From positions 1 through 64,000 of IMG/VR virus record IMGVR_UViG_3300042564_002458: a DNA stretch of 64,000 nucleotides; one strand, given 5' to 3'. The position numbers and the translations under genes are program-made. Below the pieces are notes generated by a model. The model was given only the letters and a program-made list of their open reading frames with translations, was not told the origin of the DNA and ran no database searches. Below are positions 16,310 to 25,550 of this stretch, in pieces. The stretch is from a virus. Numbering within the stretch: the stretch's first letter is position 1; every line of letters begins with the position of its first letter.

Positions 16310-17482
16310 ATGAGATTTTATGAATTTTTAAAAGAAGCGAAACGAACGGGTGGCATTCAAATCATGTCATTAGATCAATTTGCTAATCAAGAAGAACAAA
16401 GTGAACTTGATGAGGCAGATTTATTAGGCGCTCCTACAACTGACTTTTCAGATCCAGAAATGCAAAAGTATCTACGAACAACTGTAGATAAAACAAAAAC
16501 TGCTAGTCAACGTTACAAAATGCCCTACGTACATCGTAGTTCGGCATTGAAATTTTATGATGAATCAGGAAAACAATTTGATCTAGACAAAATGAAAGGC
16601 ATCATCAGTGAGCGTCCAAAACGTTTACTCAAACAGAATGAAAAGATGGAACACAGCAATGGTGAAAAAGAACAATTCTTCAACATTGGTTTTGCTGCTC
16701 TAACTGGATTGGCATTAGATGAAAAGACAAATCAATTTAAGATTGTCAATACTTGCCCAGGTGCTGGTAGTTGTAAAGTAGATTGTTTCGCTCGTGGTGG
16801 TGGTAAGGTTCAGTTTGAAGGTCCATGGATCAGTGATGCTAGAATCTTAACATATTTGTTGAATGATCCAGAAGGATTCAAAAAACAATTGATCAGCGAG
16901 ATTGACAAAGAAAATAAAAAATATGCTAAACAGGGCGCCAAAGTTACTATTCGTTGGCATGATGCTGGTGATTTCTTTAGTCCAGAATATGTAGATTTGG
17001 CTGCTGATGTTGCCAAAACATTCCCAGATACTCAATTCTATGCCTATACTAAAATCGCTAAGGTTGCTCAAGGTGGATTACCAAGTAACTTTCATATTAA
17101 CTGGAGTGAAGGCGCTCATACAAGTCAAGAGAAACAAATCAAATTTGCAGATCCTAAACTTCAAACGACCAAACATAGTAGAATTGTTCCATCTAAGTTG
17201 ACTGATGGCACACCAATCTTCAATGATCTATTGAAGAAAGATGACGAAGGTAAGTTAGAGAAGACTGATGCTGGTGGTTGGATTGTCACTGATATGAACA
17301 AGTTGAAAGATCGTATTGCAAATTTATACAAGATTGATAAAGATACTATTTTGGATTATGATGAGATGATGGCTAAACCAGAAGGTAAAGATAAAAAGTG
17401 GAATGTAATCATTGTTCCTGGACAGGGCGACATCAGTGCCAAGCGTAGTGATGTATTGGGAACATTGTTATTGAAACATTAA
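16310..17482 (+). CDS. Gp88-like Cys-motif protein with capsid-targeting N-terminus (390 aa)
   Basis: The N-terminus MRFYEFLKE|A fits a T4-type capsid-targeting sequence with an L-x-E cleavage site. The central region has CPGAGSCKVDCFARGG and RWHDAGDFFSPEY, the blocks I associate with the uncharacterised gene-product-88 family of phages. The clustered Cys could bind metal. It lies 1 nt after the Dps gene. Molecular function unknown. Confidence 0.65.
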   Translation: MRFYEFLKEAKRTGGIQIMSLDQFANQEEQSELDEADLLGAPTTDFSDPEMQKYLRTTVDKTKTASQRYKMPYVHRSSALKFYDESGKQFDLDKMKGIISERPKRLLKQNEKMEHSNGEKEQFFNIGFAALTGLALDEKTNQFKIVNTCPGAGSCKVDCFARGGGKVQFEGPWISDARILTYLLNDPEGFKKQLISEIDKENKKYAKQGAKVTIRWHDAGDFFSPEYVDLAADVAKTFPDTQFYAYTKIAKVAQGGLPSNFHINWSEGAHTSQEKQIKFADPKLQTTKHSRIVPSKLTDGTPIFNDLLKKDDEGKLEKTDAGGWIVTDMNKLKDRIANLYKIDKDTILDYDEMMAKPEGKDKKWNVIIVPGQGDISAKRSDVLGTLLLKH

Positions 17483-17573
17483 AGAACACCTACCATAGGA
17501 CCGGTGTGGGCGGGTGCTGCCCTAGTTAGTGATTCGCTACCACAATACTATAAAGTGACCATTGGAAACTATT

Positions 17574-17750
17574 ATGAAAATCAACGAACTATTATCCGAA
17601 ATGAAATCAGAATCTAACGAAGAAAAAGTTATTGATAATGAGTCAAAATATCTTACTGGTAAAGATAAAGTAGCCAAGATTAGTCCAGTATTGGGCGCCA
17701 AACCAAAAAAACAAAAAGCATTGATGAATAAGTTTTTCGGATCGGATTAA
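17574..17750 (+). CDS. Small capsid-targeted-type protein (58 aa)
   Basis: The ATG at 17574 (not the earlier TTG) gives MKINELLSE|M, a capsid-targeting-like start with an L-S-E site. The remainder is Lys-rich and hydrophilic and ends KKQKALMNKFFGSD. Possibly an internal head peptide. Confidence 0.55.
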   Translation: MKINELLSEMKSESNEEKVIDNESKYLTGKDKVAKISPVLGAKPKKQKALMNKFFGSD

Positions 17751-17752
17751 AT

Positions 17753-18229
17753 ATGGATGATCTTTTAAAAAAATTCAAAATTCAAAAGTTTGAAATGAAT
17801 TTAAATCAAGATTTGGCTGATAATATTTTAGAGTTGAAAAAAACTTTAAAAGGTGTTACATTGAGTAATAAAGGTGGTTGGCAGGGTGTAATAGATAATA
17901 ATACAAATGTTTCATGGGTAGCACAAACAATAACTCAGATTGAAAAATCCACTAATCTTAAAACTTCAAGATTTTGGTTTAACGTAAATGGTCCAAAACA
18001 TTATAATGATTGGCATATTCATCATAGAAATAGATTGGTTTGTGTGGCATATGTGAAAGTTCCAGAAAATTCTGGAGATATTGAATTTAAATCTAACAAC
18101 AACACAATCTTTTCAATAACTCCATATAACGGTCTTGTTTTGATATTTCCAGGAACATTAAATCATCGTGTATTGCCAAATGAATCAATGGACTACAGAA
18201 TAAGTCTATCAACAAATTTATTATCATGA
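17753..18229 (+). CDS. 2OG-Fe(II) oxygenase-like protein
   Basis: The pattern WFNVNGPKHYNDWHIHHRN, then VAYVKVPENSGDIEF, FPGTLNHRVLPN and DYRISLSTN resembles the small 2OG-Fe(II) oxygenases common in T4-type cyanophages. The metal triad would include the His of WHIHHR and the His of NHRV. It is 158 aa, 2 nt behind the preceding gene. Substrate unknown. Confidence 0.65.
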   Translation: MDDLLKKFKIQKFEMNLNQDLADNILELKKTLKGVTLSNKGGWQGVIDNNTNVSWVAQTITQIEKSTNLKTSRFWFNVNGPKHYNDWHIHHRNRLVCVAYVKVPENSGDIEFKSNNNTIFSITPYNGLVLIFPGTLNHRVLPNESMDYRISLSTNLLS

Positions 18230-18255
18230 AAATTTAAATTAAGAGATAAATTAAA

Positions 18256-18642
18256 ATGAGAGCATATGAATTTCTAATTGAAAATGATATATCACTAAGT
18301 CAATTGTATTCTGACAACTATCCAGATCATGATGAAATTTTTTGGAATTATGTTTCAAATTCAGATTTAAATATCAAATTTGAAGTGGAAAAACTCTCAC
18401 CAATGAAACTAGATATTTTATTGTTGAGCCAATATCGTGTTGAACATATTGATGAAATTGTTGATATGTTAAAAGATGAACAAATTGAAATCATTAATGA
18501 CTATAGATCATCACCAAACTTATCTGATTCAATTATAGTAGTAGCAAACAATAGAATCATAGATGGTAATCATAGAGCATTAGCGGCAGCATTAAATAAT
18601 GTATCAATTAAATATATAGATTTGGATCAAGAGATAAATTAA
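18256..18642 (+). CDS. ParB/Srx-fold protein with capsid-targeting N-terminus
   Basis: MRAYEFLIE|N is a near-ideal T4-type capsid-targeting sequence. The C-terminal half has IIVVANNRIIDGNHRALAAAL, the DGNHR motif of the ParB N-terminal/sulfiredoxin fold, which in different members binds CTP or ATP or has nuclease activity. The string GAGATAAATTAAAATGAGAG spans its start and recurs at the start of the next gene. Delivery into the host with the DNA is inferred. Confidence 0.6.
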   Translation: MRAYEFLIENDISLSQLYSDNYPDHDEIFWNYVSNSDLNIKFEVEKLSPMKLDILLLSQYRVEHIDEIVDMLKDEQIEIINDYRSSPNLSDSIIVVANNRIIDGNHRALAAALNNVSIKYIDLDQEIN

Positions 18643-18643
18643 A

Positions 18644-19357
18644 ATGAGAGCCAGTGAATTTCTTATAGAATCCGCTCAGAGTCTCAATAGACTAGACGAT
18701 CCGCAATATTATAAATCGTGTGTTGACAGTTGGACCAAATATTACGGTCACGAAGATCGCGCTCGTTCAGAACTTGATGATTATAAAAATGTTGTTGATG
18801 GTTTGATTCATCGTGGTGGTAAAGTATATCGAATAATATTTGCTGATAGTCCAGAAGAAATTAGAATGAACGATCTTGGCAGTCACTGGACAACTGAATC
18901 ACATAACATTGACGATTATCTAGATAGTCTTTGGTCTAATTATGGCAAAGGTAAAAAGAACTCATATGTTGTAGTAGCCACAGTTGGTCCAAATAATATC
19001 AGCAATGATGTGGTTGATATCTCTGGAAATCCAGAAGAAAAAGAAGTCAACATCAATGATACTAGTCGAGCAACTTATCAAGCATTTGAATACAAGGGCA
19101 AGCAAATAGGTCAAAGAGTTCGCGAGAATATGGATCATAGTAAAGATGATCAAGCCGTATCGCAATTGAAGGCGGCATTATTGGCTCAGAAAAATAAAAT
19201 CAAATCAGTTAAAAACGATAAAGATGATGTATATGATATCATTGATGATATGATGACTAGTATATCCAAATCACATGGTATCAGTGGACAAAAACTACAT
19301 GACATGTGGACATCCAAATATAAAGAAATTCCAGATACTTGGATCATGCATCAGTAA
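18644..19357 (+). CDS. Probable mono-ADP-ribosyltransferase, Alt-like, capsid-targeted
   Basis: MRASEFLIE|S is a capsid-targeting-like N-terminus. The body shows the R-S-E layout of arginine-type ADP-ribosyltransferases: an Arg strand (LIHRGGKVYRI), an STS-like block (GSHWTTES) and an E-x-E candidate (EEKEV). In T4 the internal protein Alt is packaged in the same way and ADP-ribosylates host RNA polymerase on injection. The 237-aa length is shorter than Alt (about 680 aa), so only a catalytic domain is present. Confidence 0.55.
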   Translation: MRASEFLIESAQSLNRLDDPQYYKSCVDSWTKYYGHEDRARSELDDYKNVVDGLIHRGGKVYRIIFADSPEEIRMNDLGSHWTTESHNIDDYLDSLWSNYGKGKKNSYVVVATVGPNNISNDVVDISGNPEEKEVNINDTSRATYQAFEYKGKQIGQRVRENMDHSKDDQAVSQLKAALLAQKNKIKSVKNDKDDVYDIIDDMMTSISKSHGISGQKLHDMWTSKYKEIPDTWIMHQ

Positions 19358-19372
19358 ATCTTCCAAAATGTA

Positions 19373-19400
19373 TTGACATATAGCGCAACTCCTGTATAAT
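19373..19400 (+). promoter_or_regulatory. sigma70-type promoter of the replication operon
   Basis: TTGACA (19373-19378), 16 bp, TATAAT (19395-19400), 24 bp before the ATG at 19425. Confidence 0.8.
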
Positions 19401-19424
19401 AAGTAGACTACTAAAGGAGTTACA

Positions 19425-19712
19425 ATGTCAGACACACAAGACAATCAAGAGCACGATACAACCATTTTCTCAAATGATCAAAAACTTAAACTCACTCAGT
19501 TGATCAACGAAGGGATGCAGATAATGAATGAAGTTGAAACACTCAACAGTGGTTTATCAGATACTATCAAGGCAGTAGCTGAAGAAATGAATATCAAATC
19601 AACTGTGCTTAAAAAGGCAATCAGAACCGCACATAAAATGGAATTTGGTAAAACACAAAAGGAACAAGAATTACTAGAAAATATATTGGTAACAGTAGGT
19701 AAAACGCTTTAA
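19425..19712 (+). CDS. Small helical protein, possible DsbA-type double-stranded DNA-binding protein
   Basis: It is a 95-residue, all-helical, acidic-then-basic protein with KLTQLINEGMQIMNEVETLN and TIKAVAEEMNIKSTVLKKAI, which resembles the T4-type late-transcription accessory DsbA proteins I recall. It is coupled to the polymerase gene by TAATG. The assignment is tentative. Confidence 0.5.
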   Translation: MSDTQDNQEHDTTIFSNDQKLKLTQLINEGMQIMNEVETLNSGLSDTIKAVAEEMNIKSTVLKKAIRTAHKMEFGKTQKEQELLENILVTVGKTL

Positions 19713-22432
19713 TGTCATATGTAGATGCTATATTAGATAGAGACAAGGATATTATTCACGTTGTGGAACGTGATGCTGACGGTACTCGTCGTTATGATCA
19801 ATATCCAACCAATTACACTTTCTATTACTCCGATCCTAAAGGAAAATATCGTACTGTTTATGACGATACGGTAACTAGATTCTCTACTCGTAAGCGTAGT
19901 GAGTTTCAAAAAGAACTCAAAATGCATAGTGGTAAGAAAATCTTTGAAAGTGATATCAATCCTATCTTTCGTATGTTAGCTGATAACTATCTTGGAAAAG
20001 ATAGTCCACCACTTCATACTTGTTTTTTTGACATTGAAACGGATTTTGATCCGAAAAAAGGTTTTGCCCCAACCACTGATCCATTTAATCCAGTTACGGC
20101 AATTTCGTTATATCTAGATTGGTGTGATCAATTGGTTACCTTATGTATTCCACCAAAACATATGAGTTCAGAAATGGCCAAAGATATATCAAAAGATTTT
20201 GAAAATACTTTTGTATTTGATAATGAAATTGATATGTTCAATATGTTTTTTGATTTGATAGAAGATTCAGATGTATTAACTGGTTGGAACTCAGCTGGGT
20301 ATGATATACCATACATGGTTAATCGTGTTACTAGAGTTATGTCCAAGGATGATACTCGTAGATTTTGTTTATGGAATCAATTACCAAAACCAAGAACATA
20401 TATCATGTTTGATCAAGAACAAGAGACATATGACTTGTTTGGACGAGTTCATATGGATTATCTTGAACTATATAAGAAATATAACTATGAAAGTCGTCAT
20501 AGTTATAAACTTGATTATATTGGTGAAATGGAAGTTGGTGAAAACAAAACTCAATATGAAGGTTCATTGGATCAATTATACAATAAAGATTGGCGTAAGT
20601 TTCTAGAATACAATCGTCAAGATACAATGTTGTTGTTCAAGATTCACGACAAATTAAAATTCTTAAATCTCGCTAATGATATCGCTCATCAAAACGGCGT
20701 ATTGATAGCAACTGCCATGGGTTCTGTGGCCATGATTGATCAAGCAGTGGTCAATGAAGCTCATTCTCGTGGTCTAATAGTTCCTGACAAAGTAAGGAGA
20801 AGTAATGATTTATCGGACGAACCAACGGCAGCTGGTGCCTATGTTGCTGTGCCTAAAAAAGGAATCCATGAATGGATCGCGGCGGTTGACATCAACTCGC
20901 TTTACCCGTCAGTCATCCGTGCTCTTAACATGGCGCCAGAAACCATCGTTGGACAAATCAGACCACACATGACCGATAAGTATATCACTGATCGTATGAC
21001 TGATAAAGTGATAAACGGTAAGAAAGTTAAGGCAATGACTTTTGCTCAGGCATGGGACGGATTGTTTGGTACATTAGAATATACTGCTGTTATGAATCAA
21101 GAACGTGGCACTATATTAACCATTGATTGGGAACGTGGTAATAGTGAAGAAGCTAGTGCGGCAGAAATCTGGAAAATGATTTTTGATAGTAATCAACCAT
21201 GGATGTTATCGGCCAATGGAACCATTTATACCTATGAAAAAGAAGGTGTGATTCCAGGTCTATTAACTAAATGGTATAGTGAACGTAAAGATATTCAAAA
21301 GCAATTGAAATCTGCCACTACAAAAGAAGATAGAGAATTCTTTGACAAACGACAGTTAGTTAGAAAAATTCTACTTAACTCTGCATATGGGGCTTTGTTA
21401 AATCCACATTCACGATTTTATGATTTAAGATTAGGACAAAGTACTACGCTAAATGGACGTTGTATTGTTAGACATATGAGTGCCTATCTTAATGAAGCAA
21501 TTGCTGGAGTATATGATCATAACGGTGATGCAATTATTTACGGTGATACTGACTCATGTTATTTCAGTGCTTGGCCAATTCTAGGAAAAGATCCAGAGAT
21601 GAGTAAGAATTGGAACAAAGATGTAGCGGTAGAAATCTATGACAATCTTGGTGAGGCAGTTAATGCCAGTTTCCCTGAATTTATGGAACGATCATTTCAT
21701 ACTACACATAAGAATGGTTCTATTATTGCCGCTGGTCGTGAATTAGTGGCTGATCGTGGAATCTTTATGAGTAAGAAACGTTATGCTGTAAACATCTATG
21801 ATAAAGAAGGTAAACGATTGGATGTTAATGGTGAAACTGGTAAGATCAAAGCCATGGGTTTGGATTTGAAACGAGCCGATACTCCAAAATATGTACAGGA
21901 ATTTCTGTATGACATTCTTAAAATGGTTCTTCTTGGCACTGATCGTGAAAAAGTTATTGCTGACATTCGTGAATTCAAACTTAAATTATCCAAGAATGAA
22001 AGTTGGACCAAGGGTAGACCAATGGGTGTTAAGAAGATTACTCATTACGAAGAAATGTTACGTAGAGAAAATGAAAGTCATGGTAAAAGAACTGCCAAGA
22101 AAGTCAGTCCACCAGGTCACGTTAATGCCAGTATCAATTGGAACTATTTACGAAAAATGAATGGTGATAACTATTCACAACAAATTGTAGATGGTATGAA
22201 AATTGTAGTATGTCAGTTAAAAGCCAATCCGCTTGGTATGACCAGTGTGGCTTATCCAACTGATGAATTACGATTGCCAGATTGGTTCAAAGAACTTCCA
22301 TTTGATGATGAAGGTATGGAACGAAGTTTAGTAGATGAAAAGATTGAAAACATGATTGGTGTATTGGAATGGGATATTAGACAAGACACCAATATTAATT
22401 CAACATTTGGAACATTGTTTTCATTTGAATAG
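19712..22432 (+). CDS. 43: Family B DNA polymerase, T4 gp43 type
   Basis: Exonuclease motif I FFDIETDF is at about residues 107-114; polymerase motif A DINSLYPSVIRALNMAPETI near 393, motif B KILLNSAYGALLNP near 552 and motif C YGDTDSCY near 609. The length (906 aa) matches T4 gp43 (898 aa). It is the replicative polymerase with 3'-5' proofreading, acting with the gp45-type clamp encoded next. Both catalytic centres look intact. Confidence 0.95.
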   Translation: MSYVDAILDRDKDIIHVVERDADGTRRYDQYPTNYTFYYSDPKGKYRTVYDDTVTRFSTRKRSEFQKELKMHSGKKIFESDINPIFRMLADNYLGKDSPPLHTCFFDIETDFDPKKGFAPTTDPFNPVTAISLYLDWCDQLVTLCIPPKHMSSEMAKDISKDFENTFVFDNEIDMFNMFFDLIEDSDVLTGWNSAGYDIPYMVNRVTRVMSKDDTRRFCLWNQLPKPRTYIMFDQEQETYDLFGRVHMDYLELYKKYNYESRHSYKLDYIGEMEVGENKTQYEGSLDQLYNKDWRKFLEYNRQDTMLLFKIHDKLKFLNLANDIAHQNGVLIATAMGSVAMIDQAVVNEAHSRGLIVPDKVRRSNDLSDEPTAAGAYVAVPKKGIHEWIAAVDINSLYPSVIRALNMAPETIVGQIRPHMTDKYITDRMTDKVINGKKVKAMTFAQAWDGLFGTLEYTAVMNQERGTILTIDWERGNSEEASAAEIWKMIFDSNQPWMLSANGTIYTYEKEGVIPGLLTKWYSERKDIQKQLKSATTKEDREFFDKRQLVRKILLNSAYGALLNPHSRFYDLRLGQSTTLNGRCIVRHMSAYLNEAIAGVYDHNGDAIIYGDTDSCYFSAWPILGKDPEMSKNWNKDVAVEIYDNLGEAVNASFPEFMERSFHTTHKNGSIIAAGRELVADRGIFMSKKRYAVNIYDKEGKRLDVNGETGKIKAMGLDLKRADTPKYVQEFLYDILKMVLLGTDREKVIADIREFKLKLSKNESWTKGRPMGVKKITHYEEMLRRENESHGKRTAKKVSPPGHVNASINWNYLRKMNGDNYSQQIVDGMKIVVCQLKANPLGMTSVAYPTDELRLPDWFKELPFDDEGMERSLVDEKIENMIGVLEWDIRQDTNINSTFGTLFSFE

Positions 22433-22445
22433 TTGTCCAAATGAT

Positions 22446-22474
22446 TTGACAATCTATACAAAATACAGTATTAT
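22446..22474 (+). promoter_or_regulatory. sigma70-type promoter
   Basis: TTGACA (22446-22451), 17 bp, TATTAT (22469-22474), upstream of the clamp gene. Confidence 0.8.
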
Positions 22475-22503
22475 TACACTAACGAGCAAATAAAAGGAAA
22501 AAA

Positions 22504-23235
22504 ATGAAGGATTATCTAACAGATATTATTAGTCACACAAGTCAATTAGGTTTTATTAATCTTATTAAGATTACTGGAACTGATAAAGAAACCATTATTA
22601 ATGCTATGGCTGAAGACAGAACAGTTATTGTTTCTGCAAAGTTTAAGAATCCACAATCGGATTTTAAAGGTATATTTGGTATGCCAAATCTTCCTAAACT
22701 CAAAACCATTCTTGGATTTGATGAATATAATGAAAATGCCACTATTGTCATGACACGTAAAATTCGTGATGGCGAAGATGTTCCAGAGGCAATTCACTTT
22801 GAAACCAGTACTGGAGATTTTGTCAATGACTATCGTTTGATGGGTAAGTCAGTTGTTGAAGATACAGTCAAGCCAGTTAAGTTTGCTGGTGCTGCTTGGA
22901 ACGTAGAATTTGTTCCTAAAGTTGTAAACATTCTTCGTCTTAAGAAACAGTCAGGCGCTAATAGTGAACAAACTACATTTACTACCAAAACTGATGGTAC
23001 TAATCTTAAAGTATATTTTGGTGATGTAAGTACACATAGTGCCAATTTTGTATTTGAAGAAAACATTGTTGGATCATTACAGCGTACATGGGCATGGCCA
23101 GTAACTCAAGTATTGGCTATTCTCGGTCTTGATGGTGACAAAAAGATGTATATCGGTGATGCTGGTGCTATGAAAATCACTGTTGATAGTGGTCTTGTTG
23201 AGTATGAATATTTAATGCCAGCACAACAACCATAA
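22504..23235 (+). CDS. 45: DNA polymerase sliding clamp, T4 gp45 type
   Basis: It is 243 aa, close to T4 gp45 (228 aa), and lies directly after the gp43-type polymerase under its own promoter. Two repeated beta-alpha-beta halves are visible, with the C-terminal EYEYLMPAQQP. In T4-type phages the clamp gives processivity and also activates late transcription at TATAAATA promoters, which fits the late motifs in this window. Confidence 0.75.
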   Translation: MKDYLTDIISHTSQLGFINLIKITGTDKETIINAMAEDRTVIVSAKFKNPQSDFKGIFGMPNLPKLKTILGFDEYNENATIVMTRKIRDGEDVPEAIHFETSTGDFVNDYRLMGKSVVEDTVKPVKFAGAAWNVEFVPKVVNILRLKKQSGANSEQTTFTTKTDGTNLKVYFGDVSTHSANFVFEENIVGSLQRTWAWPVTQVLAILGLDGDKKMYIGDAGAMKITVDSGLVEYEYLMPAQQP

Positions 23236-23248
23236 GTAAGGATTAATA

Positions 23249-23590
23249 ATGGATCCTCATCAGACAGCAATGGCCGAACGCAGAATTAAAAATTCATTTA
23301 ATGCCACTAGGATATTTTGGCTACCAGTTAATTTCAAAGAATATGAAATTAACATTGGGGTTCAAGTAACCAATGATACTGATTTATCCAATCTTGACAA
23401 ATTAGAGTTGTCCAATGTCATTGACAATATAGATGACAATGTGTTACAATCTAATTTGTTGGACCTAATAGTAGTTAGCAATTTACTTTATGATTATGTT
23501 GCTAGTTATTATACCACACATGATATTCGTATTGATATCATGAATTTTAATCAACCGGTATTTACTACCATTTATCTTTTTAAACAATAG
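23249..23590 (+). CDS. Hypothetical protein (113 aa)
   Basis: An acidic protein with two blocks, MDPHQTAMAERRIKNSF and DNVLQSNLLDLIVVSNLLYDY. It sits in the clamp operon, 13 nt after the clamp stop. Not recognised. Confidence 0.6.
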   Translation: MDPHQTAMAERRIKNSFNATRIFWLPVNFKEYEINIGVQVTNDTDLSNLDKLELSNVIDNIDDNVLQSNLLDLIVVSNLLYDYVASYYTTHDIRIDIMNFNQPVFTTIYLFKQ

Positions 23591-23599
23591 AGAAACATC

Positions 23600-23833
23600 A
23601 TGGCAAAACCACAAATTCAATCTAATCCTCGTGTCAACCAAATTTTTGATGACTTGGAAAAGTTCAAAGATTTCTGTGTAGAATTCGGATATAAGTTTGA
23701 TGAATCATGTCTTTATAACATGCGAAATTATGCTTATCAACAGTATTCAAAGTTTTGTAGTCATAAAAACTTTAAGAATCAATGGACGGAAGATCAACGA
23801 AGATTTGCCCAACAAGAACAACGCTTTTCGTAA
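23600..23833 (+). CDS. Conserved-type phage protein (77 aa)
   Basis: An aromatic-rich protein with FKDFCVEFGYKFDESCLYNM, similar to a small protein I recall near replication genes in cyanophages. It is coupled to the next gene by TAATG. Confidence 0.6.
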   Translation: MAKPQIQSNPRVNQIFDDLEKFKDFCVEFGYKFDESCLYNMRNYAYQQYSKFCSHKNFKNQWTEDQRRFAQQEQRFS

Positions 23834-24363
23834 TGTCTATTTCTTTGATAGAACAGAAGAACAATAAACTTAAAATTGGGTTTAATTGTTCTTCTTTTGA
23901 CATGTTACATCCTGGACACATAACCATGCTTAAAATGGAAAAGCAGTTATGTGATTATCTTATAGTTGGACTTCAAGTTGATCCAACTATTGATCGCCCT
24001 GGCATCAAGAACAAACCTGTTCAAAGTGTCTACGAACGTTATGTACAACTTCAAGGTTGTAAATATGTAGATGAAATTCTAGTATATGAAACTGAGTTTG
24101 ATTTATTACAACTACTTAAAACTCAAATGATTCATATTAGATTTTTAGGAGATGAATACAGATCACGAGACTTCACTGGAAAAGAATATTGTCTTAACAA
24201 TGATATTGAGTTATATTATCATGTTCGTCAACATATATATTCTTCTACTGAATTACGTGAACGTGTGACCAGATTGGAAAATTTAAAGATCAAAGATAAA
24301 TCTGTTAGTTTGCCGCAACATTCGTCAGATTTGATCAACTCGAAATTATTTGACAACAAATAA
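23833..24363 (+). CDS. Cytidylyltransferase-like nucleotidyltransferase
   Basis: The ATG in the TAATG overlap gives a 176-aa protein. HPGH (about residue 26) in GFNCSSFDMLHPGHITMLK is the HxGH active site, and IYSSTELRER near 136 corresponds to the ISSTxIR motif of glycerol-3-phosphate/ethanolamine-phosphate cytidylyltransferases. It would join a nucleoside monophosphate to a phosphorylated alcohol or sugar. The substrate is unknown. Confidence 0.8.
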   Translation: MSISLIEQKNNKLKIGFNCSSFDMLHPGHITMLKMEKQLCDYLIVGLQVDPTIDRPGIKNKPVQSVYERYVQLQGCKYVDEILVYETEFDLLQLLKTQMIHIRFLGDEYRSRDFTGKEYCLNNDIELYYHVRQHIYSSTELRERVTRLENLKIKDKSVSLPQHSSDLINSKLFDNK

Positions 24364-24378
24364 CAATTAAGATATACT
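24350..24378 (+). promoter_or_regulatory. sigma70-type promoter giving a leaderless transcript
   Basis: TTGACA (24350-24355), 17 bp, TATACT (24373-24378). The ATG at 24385 is where transcription should begin. Confidence 0.7.
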
Positions 24379-24384
24379 CATATT

Positions 24385-24537
24385 ATGAAATCATTTATAT
24401 CACTTATTTTACTCGTGGCTTGGTTAGGTGGAATTTATTTGGCCAAAGGTTTTTGGTCAGTATTTTTTGCCGTAATTTTTCCATTTTGGGGATATTATCT
24501 TGTCGTTGAACAATTAATAATTAAATATCTATTATGA
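24385..24537 (+). CDS. Small membrane protein (50 aa)
   Basis: Two hydrophobic stretches, FISLILLVAWLGGIYLA and FFAVIFPFWGYYLVV, suggest a hairpin in the inner membrane. It has no leader and overlaps the UvdE-type gene by ATGA, so it may mainly couple translation. Confidence 0.55.
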   Translation: MKSFISLILLVAWLGGIYLAKGFWSVFFAVIFPFWGYYLVVEQLIIKYLL

Positions 24538-25550
24538 ACAAAATTGGATTTGCTTGTAAATGGATTGATACTCCAGATCAAGTCAATGGTATCAAACCTA
24601 AAGATGATGCTAAAAAGTATACAACTGGAACAACAACTGTAGCCTGGCTTAATCGTCAAACTCGTGACGTAGCAGAACAACGATTGTGGGACTTGATGAT
24701 TCAAAACATCGAATCCACTCGTAAACTTGTAGAAAAGGTAGGAAAATTAGATGAAAATCTTAGAATGGTACGACTCAGTAGCGATATACTTCCTGTATAT
24801 ACTGAGTCTAGCTGGTCGTGGTTTTATAGACAGCAATTCATACGAGATGCCGCCGCTAGAGGATTTGCGGAAATCGGAAATATTGCTCGCGAGATGGGTG
24901 TTAGGCTTAGTATGCATCCTGGTCAGTTTGTTGTTCTTGCTAGTATTGATGAGGGTATTGTTCAACGAAGTATAGAGGAGTTTGAATATCATGCAGACAT
25001 GGCTAGATGGATGGGATATGGAAAAACTTTTCAAGATTTTAAAATTAATGTACATATCTCTGGTAAACGAGGACCAGAAGGTATTAGATTAGCATATAAA
25101 CGCTTATCGCCAGAGGCAAGAAATTGCATCACAATCGAAAACGAAGAAAACTCATGGGGATTAGAAGATGTACTTACTATTAGAGATATCGTTCCTATTG
25201 TTGTTGATATCCATCATCATTGGATACATTCGGGGGAATATATTCAATCTGAAGATGATCGTATATTACGGGTGTTGGATAGCTGGCGTGGTATCAGGCC
25301 TACTTGCCATTATTCTGTTAGTCGCGAAGATTGGTTAAAAGATCATTGTATTAATACGTTACCTAATCGTGATCGTTTAGTTGAGAGTAAAATCAACAAA
25401 CAAAAATTACGTGCTCACAGTAATTTTTATTGGAATAATGCTGTGAATGATTGGGCATTGAGTCATTGGAAATGGGCTGATATTATGTGTGAGAGTAAAG
25501 GTAAAAACTTAGCTTCATTTGAATTATATAGGAGAATTAAAAATGAGTAA
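24534..25550 (+). CDS. uvdE: UV-damage endonuclease UvdE/UVDE
   Basis: A TIM-barrel nuclease pattern: LSMHPGQFVVL, ITIENEE and VVDIHHHWIH are the metal-binding blocks of the UVDE family, which nicks DNA 5' to UV photoproducts and other lesions. The 338-aa length is normal for the bacterial enzymes. It gives the phage a light-independent UV repair route. Confidence 0.88.
   Translation: MNKIGFACKWIDTPDQVNGIKPKDDAKKYTTGTTTVAWLNRQTRDVAEQRLWDLMIQNIESTRKLVEKVGKLDENLRMVRLSSDILPVYTESSWSWFYRQQFIRDAAARGFAEIGNIAREMGVRLSMHPGQFVVLASIDEGIVQRSIEEFEYHADMARWMGYGKTFQDFKINVHISGKRGPEGIRLAYKRLSPEARNCITIENEENSWGLEDVLTIRDIVPIVVDIHHHWIHSGEYIQSEDDRILRVLDSWRGIRPTCHYSVSREDWLKDHCINTLPNRDRLVESKINKQKLRAHSNFYWNNAVNDWALSHWKWADIMCESKGKNLASFELYRRIKNE

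Noticed and set aside
17483-17573. Possible small gene or RNA between the Gp88-like gene and the small targeted protein
   Set aside because: One frame is open but has no ATG and no Shine-Dalgarno, and I could not find a convincing structured-RNA signature in the 91 nt.
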